DNA from: Pratylenchus scribneri | Taxonomy: Eukaryota; Nematoda; Chromadorea; Rhabditida; Pratylenchidae | Direction: 5' to 3' | Length of the DNA stretch: 64,000 bases | NCBI GenBank assembly: GCA_030063045.1 | Contig: JAQSEB010000022.1 | Span: forward strand, 992,001-1,056,000 | Part shown: in pieces, positions 14,387 through 27,224 of the stretch | Position numbering within the stretch: position 1 is the stretch's first letter | Layout: every line of letters starts with the position of its first letter | The notes under the pieces: generated by a model | Told to the model about the DNA's origin: nothing | The model's input: the letters and a program-made list of their open reading frames with translations, nothing else | Database searches by the model: none | Made by a program: the position numbers and the translations under genes

Positions 14387-17300
14387 ATGCTCATCTTAAC
14401 TAATTTTTTATTCTCTTCTTATTTCTTCTTCTGTTGTATTTTCATTTCTATCGATGGAGACAAACTTGAAAAAGAAGGTGATTTTTCAAATAATTTATAA
14501 AATTTTTTATTTTTGAATTTTTTGAACTATACAAGAATTAATTTTATTAATAATTTTAATTTTGCTTAGAAAAAACAATTCCAACTGAAGCCATTCGAGA
14601 AGCATTAATCATTGTGAAAAATACTCATATGAATATAATTCCTGAAAAATTAGAGAAAAAAATAAATGTTGTGAAAAATGCACATTTATCCCCTGAAATG
14701 CTTGAAAAAATAAAAGGCAAATCGAATTTGGCTCAACGCATTCAAAAATTAAAAGAAATTACTTTAAATGAATATCATTTTTCCTTAAACCAAAACGAAT
14801 ATTTATTCATTGAATATGCGCCACAAATTTTTACGAATTTAAGGGAAAATTTTGGAATTGAATCGGCCAAATATTTTGTAAGGATTTTTTCTACTAAAAA
14901 ATTAATAAAATAAAGTTAATGTTACCTTTATTAGAATAAATTTTCGGGATAACTTTATTAATTGAATGACCAAGTAGCAAATTTTAATTGTACAATGGTA
15001 CTTATAGAACAAGTAAAACATGTAAATGATATCTACTATAATATCTATGGATTTCTATTATTTTATAGATTAATTTATTTTTGCATTTTTTGAGGTAATG
15101 ATCCTACATGGTTTATAGATTTATTTTTAATTTAATATTAAAAGTATTTAACAAGTAAAATTATGACAAAAACTTGAATTTTGGATCAATGCTAATTTTT
15201 TCCCAATTTTGACCGATTTAAGTGCTGAAAATTTTGTTGTACTATGAAAAAATTATTCTTTAATGAATTTAATTCAATTTTCAGAATTCTTTAACCGAAG
15301 AACCGTGCAAAGGATTTGTCAATCCGGGCAAAAGCAAATCCACATTCCTAAAAAGTTGGGATGAAAAATTTTTCCTCAAAAGTTTAGTTCCATTTCCACC
15401 CGATTTTGAACATAGAATATTGCTGGAAAATTTGTCAGAATATGCCGACTATATGATTGAAAATAAGAATTCATTTTTGACAAAATATTGTGGCATTTAT
15501 AGCATTCAGGTTTTTGCAAAATATTATTTAAATAACGATACTTAAATTCATCTAAATAGAGAAAATTGTAAAAAAATAGTATATGTAGTTTTAAAGATTA
15601 AAACAAAGTTTATGTTCTCGATACTCAAATATGAACAATTTGATTTTAATATATTTGTCTCAATGGGGTAGGAAGAATTTTCTCTATAAGAACTATGAAA
15701 TCAGACTAAAATTTAAAGACCAGAAAAATCAGAATCTGAACTTAAAAATCAAATAAAAATAAATCAGAATCATTTCAAAATAATATCTGAATTCAGAAAT
15801 CAGAATAAAATCAGAAATAAAATTTACAAATCAGAATAAAATCAGAAATAAAATTTACAAATCAGAATAAAATCAGAAATAAAATTTACAAATCAGAATA
15901 AAATCAGAAATAAAATTTACAAATCAGAATAAAATCAGAAATAAAATTTACAAATCAGAATAAAATCAGAAATAAAATTTACAAATCAGAATAAAATCAG
16001 AAATAAAATTTACAAATCAGAATAAAATCAGAAATAAAATTTACAAATCAGAATAAAATCAGAAATAAAATTTACAAATCAGAATAAAATCAGAAATAAA
16101 ATTTACAAATCAGAATAAAATCAGAAATAAAATTTACAAATCAGAATAAAATCAGAATAAAATCAGAAATAAAATCAGAATTTACAAATCAGAATAAAAT
16201 CAGAATAAAATCAGAAATAAAATTTACAAATCAGAATAAAATCAGAAATAAAATTTACAAATCAGAATAAAATCAGAAATAAAATTTACAAATCAGAATA
16301 AAATCAGAAATAAAATTTACAAATCAGAATAAATCAGTACCAGAATTAATAAAATTAGAATAAAAATAATTGTCAGAGATCAGAAAATAAATTGAAATAT
16401 CTTTAAAAAAATCAGAATCGAAATTTTGAAATTAGAATAAATAATCATCTGAACTAGGATTAATCGGTACTCAGTACTGACCCAGAATGGTATCGAAGTA
16501 CGAACATTTTGTGAAAAAAATTACCGATTTTTCTAGTATTGGAACCGAACGGATACTACCGAGTACCGGTTTTTAAACTCATTACCAGTTAATATTGAAT
16601 TTACAACCCATAAAATAGCATTTTGACCAAATTTTAAATTTTTTTTCAATTTATTTCATTATTTTGATGTTATTTAATTACATTTTGATACAATTTTAAT
16701 TGGTAAACTAAATATTTTCATTACAGTAATTTCTTTCTTACATTTTTTATTATTTTATTTAATACAGTTTAGAATAAGTTTTAATGGCTAAAACCGGTGT
16801 CCCAATAACTGCACTGATTCTCAGCAAACCGGGGATTAACCGTCGAATATTTTTATGTTTTCAGAAAAAAAATTCCGACAAAATTTTTTGGTTTTTTACA
16901 ATGCAAAATTTGCTCAAGCCACAAAACGATCTGTTGAATATGCCCGAAAATCGAATTGATTATCGTTTGGACTTGAAGGGATATCAGGCTAAAAATCGTC
17001 GATTGTCAGAAAAGAAATTGCAAAGGGATGAAATAACTTACAAAGAATGGGAATTCAATGGCCCTGAAAATGAAAAAGCTTTATTCCCAGATGGAATTAC
17101 ATTAGAAGAAGGGATCTATGAATTAATTGCAAAAAATTTGGCAAATGATTCAATGGTGAATAAATAAAAAAATTATAATTAAAAATTTATAATGGTATTC
17201 GAATAATAATTTTTAAAAAATACTGAAATTTGCTAATTCCAACTTTTTAATATTATTTATAAAAAAATGTAATTTATCCATCAAAGAAAAATATCCAATA

Positions 17301-19189
17301 ATTGAGAGGATTTCAATTTATTTATTAGTGGTTTTTTCGAGTACAAAATTTTATGCCATTAATATGGATTTTAATGAACATTTATTAACATAAATGTTAA
17401 CAAATTCAATTTAAATAATTAAAATAAAATGAAAATCTGTTCAATTTTTTTGATTTAATTTGAATAACTTTCATTTTTGATAGTTTCTTGCGGAACAATT
17501 CAAAGTGTGCGATTACAGTCTTTTTGTAGGCATTCATTTCAATGATGCTAATGAGGAAAATGAGGCTACTAAAAAGTAAGAAATATTTTTATAAAATGAA
17601 AAATTGGAACGAAATCTAAAGAATTTTGTTGACAAATTCAATTATTCAATAAAATAATAGCTTTTATTTTTTGTTTACTCAATTTATTTTAAATTTTTTA
17701 ATAGATTAATTTTTTTAAAAATTCCGATTCCGGAAATACATTTATTTTAATTCCGTTCCGAATTCAATTGAAACCAAGGAAAAATTCCGATTTTTTGAGT
17801 TCCGCCACTCCCTTTTTGTAATTAATAACATTTTAAATTTTCCCCACAAAAAAAGAATGAAAGACGAAAATAATTCTGGCAAAATCATTCGGCTGTCAAA
17901 TGGAGGAATTGGCGGAATTTATTGCATAGGATGCAAGCCGCCAGCAGCAGCAGTCGACATTAACCATTCTATTATTAAAGCTAATAATGAAAATCAAAGC
18001 AATGAGAAGAAGAAATATAGCATTTCTATTTTCATTGGCATTATTGACCTTTTGCATGAATTTAATAATGTTTATCGCCGATTTAGAATGGTCAACAATA
18101 TCTATGTAAAGAGAATTTTTGTTGAGGTTTTTATGTTAATTGTTTATTTAAATTTTCTTGATAATTTATTTTTAACTAGTTCCAAGAATTTTTCCAAATA
18201 ATATTAAAATAAAAAATAAATTTAAAATATTTTCGACTTACTAATAAATAATAATTTATTTTTAGTTAATAGAATTTTAGTAAGATTTTGAATTCAAGCA
18301 TTTTTAGGACATTCGAAATTGAATTATAACCAAATTAGCAGGAAGCAATTTATGTAAATATATTATGATTGCGCTAATGCTATACATTGGGGAGTCCGAA
18401 AATAGATTTTTTTTTAACTTAGATATTTAATTTTAAGCCGGTTTCAAGATGCATTTTTAAGCATTTTTTTTCATATTTTCCAAAAATTTTTAGATCAATG
18501 TTTTATTGAAATTTAATGTAAAAATTTATTATTTGAAAATTAAAAATTATTCTAAAATTGTTAAAAATTTTAGCGTGAATAAATTATAGAAATAATTTTT
18601 CATTTTAACTATGAAATACTAAATAAAGAAATAGAAGAAAAAAACAGCTTTTTCCTGAATTATTATTAAATGTTTATAGAAAAATATAATAATTTCAAAA
18701 TGGCATTCAATTTTTTAGGGTGAACGATCAACTATTCAACCAATAAAATATGCTGCCCGTTTTAAATGTTTTATCAATAAACAAATATTTCATGTGGAAA
18801 ATGGTAAAAAAAAATTAAAATTTTATCCATTTTTATACCCAATTTTTTATTTATATTACATCTAAAAGTAGTTTTTATTTTTACTTCTAATCTAAAATCG
18901 GTTTTTGATTTAAAAAATATCAAAAATTATTTTTGGAATAAAAATAAAAAGTGGTAAAAAATTGCTACCAAAAATTAAATTAAAATATTTAAATTTTTTA
19001 TAATTTATAGAGGAGAAAAAACAAATACATTCGGCCGAATATTGTGAAGATTTCAATGACATAGATTGGAGTCGAGATAAAAAATGGACTAGAAGCGATG
19101 AGGAACGAACTTTCGGCGGATACATTGATCGAAGCGGGAAACATCCAAAAATTGTTTTTCCAAACCAAATTAAATACAAAAAACCTTGA
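14387..19189 (+). CDS. Divergent phosphatidylinositol-phosphate kinase with signal peptide
   Basis: Eight-exon model, all phases consistent: 14387-14477, 14570-14877, 15285-15509, 16865-17155, 17484-17575, 17856-18105, 18719-18803, 19011-19189; 506 aa. The PIPK catalytic fold can be followed in order: EYAPQIFTNLRENFGIE (N-lobe), FFLKSL (position of the ATP-binding Lys), LTKYCGIYSIQ, FFTMQN, DYRLDLKGY (DLKG motif), CDYSLFVGIH (family MDYSLLVGIH), IFIGIIDLL (metal-binding IID) and PIKYAARFKCFI near the C-terminus. PIPKs phosphorylate phosphoinositides on the cytosolic face of membranes. The glycine-rich loop is poorly conserved. Exon 1 encodes a hydrophobic leader (MLILTNFLFSSYFFFCCIFI), unusual for this family and suggesting secretion or a membrane anchor. 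A short internal duplication (VKNTHMNIIPEKLEK / VKNAHLSPEMLEK) follows it. Catalytic activity is not assured. Confidence 0.85.
15793..16335. repeat. 31-bp tandem repeat in PIPK intron 3
   Basis: About 17 near-identical 31-bp units built from AAATCAGAATAAAATCAG followed by AAATAAAATTTAC, with two slipped copies near 16150-16210. It occupies much of the long intron between exons 3 and 4. The word AATCAGAA recurs, inverted, in the receptor gene intron (21.7 kb) and near 49.9 and 55 kb. Confidence 0.95.
16445..16590. repeat. Decayed GTACC-word element
   Basis: A patch of GGTACT/AGTACTGACC/GAGTACCGG words inside PIPK intron 3. It resembles the internal sequence of the intact element at 27707-28208, but no terminal repeats or target duplication can be seen. 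Probably an old copy. Confidence 0.45.
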
Positions 19190-20111
19190 GAAAGTATTCA
19201 ATGATTTTTTATGAAATTTTATTTGTCAATCTATAATGGATGTTCATCATTTCGGGAAGATTGGAATTTTTATTTTGTTTAAAACTATTTTTTGGGATTT
19301 TTTATAGAATTCGAAATTTTATTTAATGAAAAATTTACTAAATGCTTTGGGAATTAAATTGTTTTTTTTTAAATTTTTGCATAAAATTTTGATGGTCTTT
19401 TTTAAATAATGCAATTGAAAATTTTCTGTCACAATTCAAAAAATTTATGATATTTTTAATTCTAATCATTACAAAATAGAAAATATTTTTTTTCTAGAAA
19501 AGATATCATTCTAAAATTGAATGTTCTTTAAGCAACCTAGGTAATTTTGTCTATTTTGTATCTCTTTTTTAATAATTGTAAAAGTGAAGTATTCTCAAAA
19601 TCAAATCGTCACTAGTTGTTCTCCAAATGGATTCTCAGAAAATTGTCCCCGTGTTTATGAATTAATTTAAAAAAAATGCAAAAAAATAAAAAAAAAAATT
19701 GTTAATTTTATCAGCCTTAAATTTTAATATTCGTTTTTTTATCTTGGTACCCAAAATTATATATCAAATTATTGATTTAATTTTAAAATTTATTTTAAAG
19801 ATTTTCAAAATAAAAAATCTAATTTAACAGTCTGGTTAATTCTTCGTTGAACTAGCTGTAAAATTTTATTTACATGTAAATTTGAAATATACGTAATAAA
19901 AATGCACTCATTAAATGTTTATCCATGAATAAACAAATTAATTGGTAGTGGCTGGCAACAAATTTGCTTATATTATATTCATTTGAAAATGAAATGGCTG
20001 TGCGTCAGCATTTTTGTTATTTGCAAAATGGGAATTGAACATGACATAACATTTTGTATAGATTTTTATAGGATTAATAACTAATAAAAATTCATTTAGC
20101 AATTCAAAAAA
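19190..20111. other. Intergenic, nothing recognised
   Basis: AT-rich spacer between the PIPK gene and the receptor gene, expected to hold the PIPK 3' UTR and the receptor promoter. No coding frame, RNA gene or repeat was identified. Confidence 0.6.
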
Positions 20112-23100
20112 ATGAATTCGACTTTTGCTGGCTCTCCATATCCACCTGGATCAATGTTAGATCAGGTATAAAAAGAATAGAATAAATTAAAAACATGTAT
20201 AATATATATAAATATATAAATAATATTAATATATTATATAGGATTCGATTAGGTTTAAAATTTCCAAATTTCCTAATCATAGGCTAGAAGCTGAACAACA
20301 AAATTAATCAGAGTGATTTGTATCGATTAGAGCAAATATTGGAAATTTGCTAATCCCAAATTTAGGCTAGAGGCTGATCAGCCTAATTTTGGAAATCTCC
20401 ATTTCTTTTTTCTAAACTTTTTAAACTTTAATTCATCATGCATGATTTGATTTATGAAATTTTATTTTCAAAACAGTATGGTCAGTTTTGTTAAGCTGAA
20501 CCATTGTTTAAACAAAACCATTTTCGGTTTACTAATTTTTACACAGCTTTGTCTGAAATTAAAAATTCCAAAAACTAATTGTCTAAACTAATTTGTATAT
20601 TTTCATGCCTCTGGGGGTTTCCTAGAAACCAAGATTTCCAAAATTAGTTAGCCTAGCATTAGCTAATTCCTTAAATTATACATTTCTTGGCTAAATATAT
20701 TACTAGAAAGCTGAAGGAAAACAATCATGAGGAATATAGTAGTATAGGTGTTATTGCTAATCTAATATTGAAAAATGATTAATTTTGGAATTAGGTAGAG
20801 AGTAGAGACTTATTATTTTTAAAAATCTCCACTTCTAGATTTCGTACAAACTTGAGAATGATTTCATTCAACTCATCATGATCGATTTGACTTATGAAAT
20901 TTTAATTTCAAAATAATATTTTATTATTTTGAAATTCAATTTTATTCAGGCCTTATTTAGTGTCTGAAATTGAAATTTCATAGAGTATATCGAGTATCGA
21001 CTATCCTGATGAGGCAAATTTAATTATTTGTTCGTAAAGTCTCTCTCTCTTCTCTCTGATTTCTCTAGAAACTAAGATTTCCAAAATTATTAAACCTAGC
21101 AATTTGCTAATTTCGGAATTAGCCAATTTCGAAAATTACTTATAATATTGACATAAATTGAAAAATAGACTAAAATAGAAATATAAATAAAAATTTTTTC
21201 GCAGCTTTACCAAAAATATTCTGACAGTGGATTTTCGGCACAATATTTTTTACAATACACTTGTCCCAAATTTTTGTCTGCACTCATTAATATTTTATTT
21301 AATGCATCATTCATTCTTGTCTCAATTAAATCCAGGTATCAAACTCAAAATTTAACATTTATTGATTAATATATAATTTTTATTTTGAAAAAGATCAAAA
21401 CTTCATAATCCCTTCAATTTTTTCATCGCTTTCGAATCATTTGCATCCATCCTATTCGCCATTGGATATTTGGCTGGAGCTTGGATTACGCTTTCTGGCC
21501 AAAATGTTGTAGGCATTGAATTGTGCATTTTGTTGAAATGGCCAGTGTATATTGGGTCTTTGATGCAAAACGCAATGATGGTGTTCATCAGTTTTGAACG
21601 ACTAATTTGCATTATATTTCCTATTTTGTAAGCTTATATTCAATTGGTAAATGAAATTGGTACTTTCGGTTATGAGCCTCTCACTCCTCAACATTAATTT
21701 TTAATTTTATTCTGATTTGTAAATTCTGATTTTATTCTGATTTGTAAATTCTGATTTTATTCTGATTTGTAAATTCTGATTTTATTCTGATTTGTAAATT
21801 CTGATTTTATTCTGATTTGTAAATTCTGATTTTATTCTGACTTGTAAATTCTGATTTTATTCTGATTTGTAAATTCTGATTTTATTCTGATTTGTAAATT
21901 CTGATTTTATTCTGATTTGTAAATTCTGATATTATTCTGATTTGTAAATTCTGATTTGTAAATTCTGATTTTATTCTGATTTGTAAATTCTGATTTTATT
22001 CTGATTTGTAAATTCTGATTTTATTCTGATTTGTAAATTCTGATTTTATTCTGATTTGTAAATTCTGATTTGTAAATTCTGATTTTATTCTGATTATAAA
22101 ATCTGACTTCATTCTGCTTCTAATTTCTGATTTTCTAAGAAGATAATTTTAGGATGTGAGTTCCACAAACGAAAAGTGCCATGAAATTGCTCTATTAATT
22201 TAGTATATAAAAAAAGAAAAATTTCCATTTTCACTATTTTCAATTTTTAGCTATCGAAATATATTTTTGCTCGAATGGAAAAATTTTTATATTCTCACTA
22301 TTCTCTTTCTTCATGCAGCATTTGGCGGCGCAATGGCCTATTTTCTTTTTTCTAATACACTTGAAGCAAAGTAAGAAAATAATTTTATTTTTTGAGCCAA
22401 CAATAATATTTATTAAATAAAATTTTTCTTCATTTTTAGCCATTATTATCTGTGCAATTTTGGTGATTATTTCAATGAAAATTTTAGAAAATATTTTTTA
22501 TATCGAGGAAATATGTTTCTTGAAATCTTGACATTATTCATTTATGTCATTATTTTATTTTTGCTGATCAAAGCCAGGATACAATGCGTGAAATGTAAAA
22601 ACAAAATTATTGTTTAAAATCAAAAAAGAAATTAGAAAACAAAATGATATAATCTAATAAAAGTTACTTTCTCGTTTATACCCCATTCTTGGGTTTAAAA
22701 CTTCCGGAGTCATAAATTTTAAAACCATCTAAGAGCATGTATTTTAAAATTTGAACTTAATAGAACCCAACAAAGACAATGTCAAAAAACATATAAAAAA
22801 ATTTAAATCCGTCCATAACTCCTGGTTCAATTTCCTTTAAACCCTAATAGTTTAAAACCGGTTCTAACCATTCAAATTATAATCGATCAAAATAAAAATA
22901 CTATTTGTAAAAATTATTGGTTTAATTTTATTAGCTTAATTTTATTGATTAAAATTTTTAAGTAATGGATGCGAAAAATATGCAAATTTTGCAATCTTTG
23001 ATGGTAATTATTGCAATTATTATTTTTGGTTGGCTAATCAATGCTTCCAGTGTAATTTATGTGCCCCTTTTCAAAATATCTGATTCGGATTGGCTAAAAA

Positions 23101-23362
23101 TAAATCCATTCATTAATTTAATAACCATACTCGCCTCGGCATGCAATGGTCCCGTACTATTTTTATTAAGGTTAGAAAATATAATTTTAAAAAAAAAGTT
23201 TGAATAATTTCATTTTTAATTTTATTATGTATTTTATATATTTTTTTTAATTCTAGTCAAGATTATCGAAAATGCTATGAATCCGTGTTCCCATGGCTAT
23301 TAAAAATAAGAAGAAATCAAATGCAGTCAACAACACATGTACAAATTATTCATAATAATTAA
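20112..23362 (+). CDS. Seven-transmembrane serpentine receptor
   Basis: Seven exons with matching phases: 20112-20165, 21205-21335, 21394-21627, 22251-22370, 22440-22594, 22963-23170, 23257-23362; 335 aa. Seven hydrophobic segments can be followed: TM1 around FLSALINILFNASFILVSI, TM2 around FASILFAIGYLAGAW, TM3 ending MVFISFERLICIIFP (ERL in place of DRY), TM4 in the exon with YILTILFLHAAFGGAMAYF, TM5 around ILTLFIYVIILFLL, TM6 around SLMVIIAIIIFGWL, and TM7 plus tail NGPVLFLLRSQDYRKCY, where NGP replaces NPxxY. The short N-terminus has an N-glycosylation site (NST). This is the layout of nematode chemosensory-type G-protein-coupled receptors. The exact sr family was not determined. It acts in the plasma membrane, presumably of neurons; the ligand is unknown. 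Confidence 0.85.
20400..20915. repeat. Two degenerate copies of a ~425-bp intronic unit
   Basis: Within intron 1 of the receptor gene, the sequence around 20400-20480 (CATCATGCATGATTTGATTT) recurs in altered form near 20825-20910 (CATCATGATCGATTTGACTT). Shared flanks contain TTTCCAAAATTA and CCTAGCA. This looks like an old local duplication. Confidence 0.5.
21690..22110. repeat. 25-bp tandem repeat in receptor intron 3
   Basis: About 16 units of AAATTCTGATTTTATTCTGA plus TTTGT. It is the reverse-complement counterpart of the word used in the 31-bp array at 15.8 kb. Some units are shortened by deletion of one TTCTGATTTTA block. Confidence 0.95.
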
Positions 23363-23821
23363 AAATTCATATTTATTCATAATTATTAAATAATTGAATT
23401 ATTTTTATTTTATTTCTCAATTTATTCCTTTTTATCCCGAATAATATTTTATGATTGCAATTTATTTTTAATTCGTTTCATTGTTTGTCAAGGTTTACAA
23501 AATTTTTAGTGAATTTTAATTTTTAAACATCACCGCCCAATATTAATGTTGGGAAATGCAATTTCAAAATTTATTCAATTTCTATCCAAACCACTCAAAA
23601 GAGGGTTGGAAACAATAAGTACCTAGAACTTGGTTATTAAACCAAAGATTAAAGGAAATGTTTATAAAAATTTTTATCCTTTTTAAAAAAATGATCGATA
23701 AAATGTGTTTTTGAATGAATAAAAATAAAATTTATTCTACAAGTCCGAATATCACATTGAAATTTTATAATAATAAGGCCAATTCCTCATATCTTTTTTC
23801 CCTCAATTCATGGGCCCTTTG
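23363..23821. other. Intergenic between convergent genes
   Basis: 459 bp of AT-rich sequence between the receptor stop and the zinc-finger stop codon on the opposite strand. It should hold both 3' UTRs. No other feature was seen. Confidence 0.6.
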
Positions 23822-25561
23822 TCACTTTCCAGCATGTTTTTTTTCTTCTTTATCGCATATTTTGTTTTTCAAATGTGCATCCAAATAAATTTTCCGCTTG
23901 AAATTTTTTCCACACTTATCGCAAACAACTTGCTCATCTAAATTTTTTATTCAAAACGGTAACAAAAATTATTTTTATCTTAGAAAGCATACTATTTTCT
24001 TCTTTATCGCATATTTTGTTTTTCAAATGTGCATGTGCATCCAAATAAATTTTCTGTTTGAAATTTTTTCCACACTTATCGCAAATAAATGGCCCATCTA
24101 AAATTTTAATGGAAATGCAACAGAAATTATTTATTGTTTTTTCTGAAAACTATCAAATTTTATTTACATTGATGTGCTTTCATATGCTCTCGAAGATTTG
24201 ATTTATATTTAAATTCTTTTTTGCATTCTTGCCAAGTGCATTTATATGGTATAAAATCAGCTAAATAATGGGAAACATTTTACATTTTACAAATTAATAA
24301 ATATTTCCTTTAATTTCTAAAAACTGAAAAATTATTAATTAATTTTGTCTGAAGAAGAAATATATAAATTTTTCTTCACGTTGATGTATTTTCTGATGCT
24401 TCCAACATTTTTGATATGATGTATACTCTTTCGTACAATTGGGCCAAGTGCATTTATATATCTTCTTCACTAAAACAGGGAGAAAAATGGTAAAAAATTT
24501 AATTTTTGTAAATTATTATTATTCTAAATTGAAATTGATAAAAAATAAAAATTTTTTTTAATTGGGTATATCAAACACTTTCTGAATATCCAATGAAGTT
24601 TTCAAAAAGAATTGTCTAATAATATTTGGCAATATTTCTCAATGTTTGAAAAAATAAGGATGAATCATCGAAATACAAAAAAAATTACTTTTCGAGGTAG
24701 TTTCAATTCTAATTGCCGGTTTTTTCACTTTGCCTTGATGTTTTTTGTTTGATGACAGAATTTGAACTCCACTTTGCTCCCCTGCTGCTGCTGTAGGTTT
24801 ATTTAAAATATTTGAATCAAAAGGAGGAGCTATTTCTCCACTGTTCAAAATATGAAAGCGAAAGCCACTTTGTTTTCCTTTAAATTCATTTGAACCATTT
24901 TGTATTTGAGAATGAAATTGATGAGTTTTTGATTTATCTTTCTTTTTAATTGATTCTTTTTGAATTTTTTGCCCTTTCGAATTATATGTTTGATTTTCTT
25001 CGCCAATATCTGAAAAATATATATAACGGTTATTTTCCAAATTTTTTTGTAACCTTTTCCTTTGTTCAATGGTAATTCCGGCCCAATATTTGTGGTTGAA
25101 TGTCGTTTTGGTTTGTCATCTTCCTCTTCAATTGCTGAATCTTCTAGTATTAGATTTTGGTCCAATATTTGCTGTTGGTTTGTTGAAGAATGTGGGACAT
25201 TTTCATCATTGATGTTTGAGTCTAAAAAAGTATCTACTGCAGGATTTTGCTCCATTAGTTGATTATTCATTGCAATATAATCATTTGGTTGAGAATTTTG
25301 TTGTGCCGAAGATGCACGTTGAATATTTTCATCTGTGGCTAGAAAATTGTGAAGCCATCTATAATCTTCGTCGGTTACAATAATGTTGTCTAAATCCAAT
25401 TGATCATTCATTATTTGGTTGGATTCATTTGTATTACAAGAATTTTCTTTCAAATATTCATCCAATTTCCTTTTTCCTTTTTCTTTTTGTGATGGGCCGG
25501 CATCATTTTCTTCGGCATAAATTGTTATACAAATTAATAAAATGCAAATAAATTTTTCCAT
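23822..25561 (-). CDS. Secreted zinc-finger protein, family member 1
   Basis: Six exons on the minus strand: 25054-25561, 24689-25009, 24380-24469, 24168-24260, 23993-24097, 23822-23937; 410 aa. Every intron is in the same phase (1). The start chosen is MEKFICILLICITIYAEEND, a clear signal peptide matching its paralogues and directly preceded by TTTTCAG, a possible trans-splice acceptor. A long Asn/Gln/Ser-rich acidic region follows. Four single-exon zinc fingers come last: CTWPNC..HQKIH and CTWQEC..HMKAH (C-x4-C-x12-H-x3-H), then two CDKCGKNFK fingers in which the last ligand is Cys (LKNKIC). Zinc fingers behind a signal peptide suggest a secreted protein that could act in a host nucleus; that role is inference. 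Confidence 0.85.
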
Positions 25562-26015
25562 AAAACTGAAAATATAATTTAATGTGAGCAATTTAACAAA
25601 AAGATTTGAAGGAAATCAGGAATTTTAATGATCGAATTGATTGATAGTTTTATCAATAAAATATTTTGCCACTAGTAGTAATCAGTGTTTTCTCTGTTCC
25701 TCTGATTCTGTTCTGTTTCTGTTCCTGTTCCATGATTTAGAACAGAACAGGAACAGAAGAGTTTGAAAATTTTTTGGAACAGGAACAGTGCAAAATTGGC
25801 TGTTCCTAGACTGTTCCTGAGGAACTCGTAAATCGGGGGAAATTACCGGGGAGGGAATAAAATTTTTGAATTTTCTTGGGGCTATTATTTTGTTCTTTCT
25901 CAAATTTCCGATGCCAACCCAAAATATGACCAAAAATTTGGATCTAAATACATAAAACTAAAGGATCATCATTTACTTTTTTTTTACATTTTTCGTTTAG
26001 GGAGAGGAAATGAAT
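25562..26015. other. Upstream region with CTGTTCC/GGAACAG word element
   Basis: The stretch 25683-25835 is built from reiterated CTGTTCC and GGAACAG words in opposite orientations. It begins with CAGTGTTTTCTCTG, like the CAGTG ends of hAT-type elements, but no matching right end or target duplication was found. Probably a decayed foldback element lying 5' of the zinc-finger gene. Confidence 0.5.
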
Positions 26016-26680
26016 TCACCCATCTTCCCCAACCCACCTTATTTAATCAAAATATTGAATTTTTTCTTCACCTTTGATTTTACCTATTTGTCTTTTTTTC
26101 CGATCATCCATTCTCTTTATCCCATTTTATTGCTGGCTTTCTTTTATTTTTGCAAAAATTTTATCTATCCCCAACCTCGATATCCCCTCTTATTTGGCGT
26201 AAACCCCAAGGCCAATATTCTTTCTTGGCATATCAATAAAAGGAAATTGAGGAATGTTAATTGTTATTTCCCAAAATTAAGGGAAAGGTGATCATCCCCA
26301 AATTAAAATATACCTTTTTTGAAGAATTGCGTCAAATAATGAATAGTGAGGATTGAGGAATTAAATAAAATTTGAATAAAACAAAAAAGGAAAATAAGAG
26401 CGATTTGGGGAATGAATCCATCCATGATTACATCCCATCCATATATTCTTTATTTAATAATTGGGCCAGCACAAAACTGAAGGAGCAACAAATGATTGAT
26501 CTCCATATTTTTCACACAAAATGATGAGGCAATTACACGGCTGATCTCCATATTTTTGGCACAAAATGATGAGGCAATTACACGGCTGATCTCCATATTT
26601 TTGGCACAAAATGATGAGGCAATTACACGGCTGATCTCCATATTTTTGGCACAAAATGAGGGGGTTAGTTTAATGGTTTG
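26016..26680 (+). repeat. Dispersed repeat R, copy 1
   Basis: About 660 bp matching two other places in the window (38600-39260 and 47690-48540) at high identity. Landmarks shared by all three are CCAACCTCGATATCCCC, GGCGTAAACCCCAAGG and GGGAAAGGTGATCATCCCC. An open frame (26010-26291) inside it exists in all three copies, but its start varies and it has no domain, so I read it as non-coding conservation by recent duplication. This copy ends in a short minisatellite and lies 70 bp before a small secreted-peptide frame. Confidence 0.9.
26495..26660. repeat. 45-bp minisatellite (about 3.5 copies)
   Basis: Unit begins ATGATGAGGCAATTACACGG and continues through CTGATCTCCATATTT to GGCACAAA; period 45 bp. 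The same unit occurs at 48210-48535 with about 7.5 copies and a 43-44 bp period. Because 45 is a multiple of three, open frames appear on both strands; these are probably artefacts. Confidence 0.95.
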
Positions 26681-26747
26681 ACTATAAAATGTGATTAAAA
26701 ATGGATTTTCTTCACATTTTTCACTCAACTATAAACACTTTATTAGA

Positions 26748-26858
26748 ATGCGATTCTCTTCAACAAAATGCATTATTTTATTCTTAGTCATTCTTTTAAT
26801 TCTCGACAATGTTGTTGCACCAAAACCTGCTAAAACAAAAACATCTCGTAATTTTTAA
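26748..26858 (+). CDS. Tiny secreted peptide candidate
   Basis: A 36-codon frame starting MRFSSTKCIILFLVILLILD, then NVVAPKPAKTKTSRNF. It is almost entirely a strong signal peptide with a short basic tail. A GTAATTT donor lies at the last coding bases, and splicing to the AG near 26955 would give the alternative ending SPKFFS. The frame follows directly after dispersed repeat copy 1. There is no family match I recognise. It could be a real short peptide precursor, the first exon of a longer gene, or chance. Confidence 0.4.
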   Translation: MRFSSTKCIILFLVILLILDNVVAPKPAKTKTSRNF

Positions 26859-27224
26859 AAAATTATTTCTATCTAATTAGCCTAAAAAACAATTCAATAA
26901 AATAAATTTTCATTTTTAATAATATATTTTTTTTTGTTTTTTTTCCAAATAAGCCAAATTCTTCTCCTAGTGAAGAATTTGGAATTTGTGATTTAAAATT
27001 GAATTGAGTTTAGATCATTTTTAATGACAGCATAGAATTTGAAAAGAAGCCCGATTTGGCCACCATTTATGGACTTAGAAATATATGGAAAAATAAACGA
27101 AATTGTTTTAATTACATAAAATTTAGAATCAAAATATTATGCCAAATCACATAGTTCTTTGTGTTATAAAAGCAAAACTTCAAAATCAAACATTTTTTCA
27201 ATTCATTTGTTCAATAATTTATTT
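26859..27224. other. Intergenic, nothing recognised
   Basis: AT-rich spacer. Contains only the possible alternative second exon of the tiny peptide gene near 26956-26975. Confidence 0.5.

Noticed and set aside
26010..26291. 93-aa frame (also at 38882 and 47767) with a hydrophobic start
   Set aside because: It lies inside dispersed repeat R in all three places. Its conservation follows from recent repeat duplication, the starts differ, and no domain or splice context supports translation.
26450..26728. Repeat-containing frames with EISRVIASSFCAKNM or similar units
   Set aside because: Produced by the 45-bp minisatellite. In the second array the period is 43-44 bp, which breaks the frame, so protein-level selection is unlikely.
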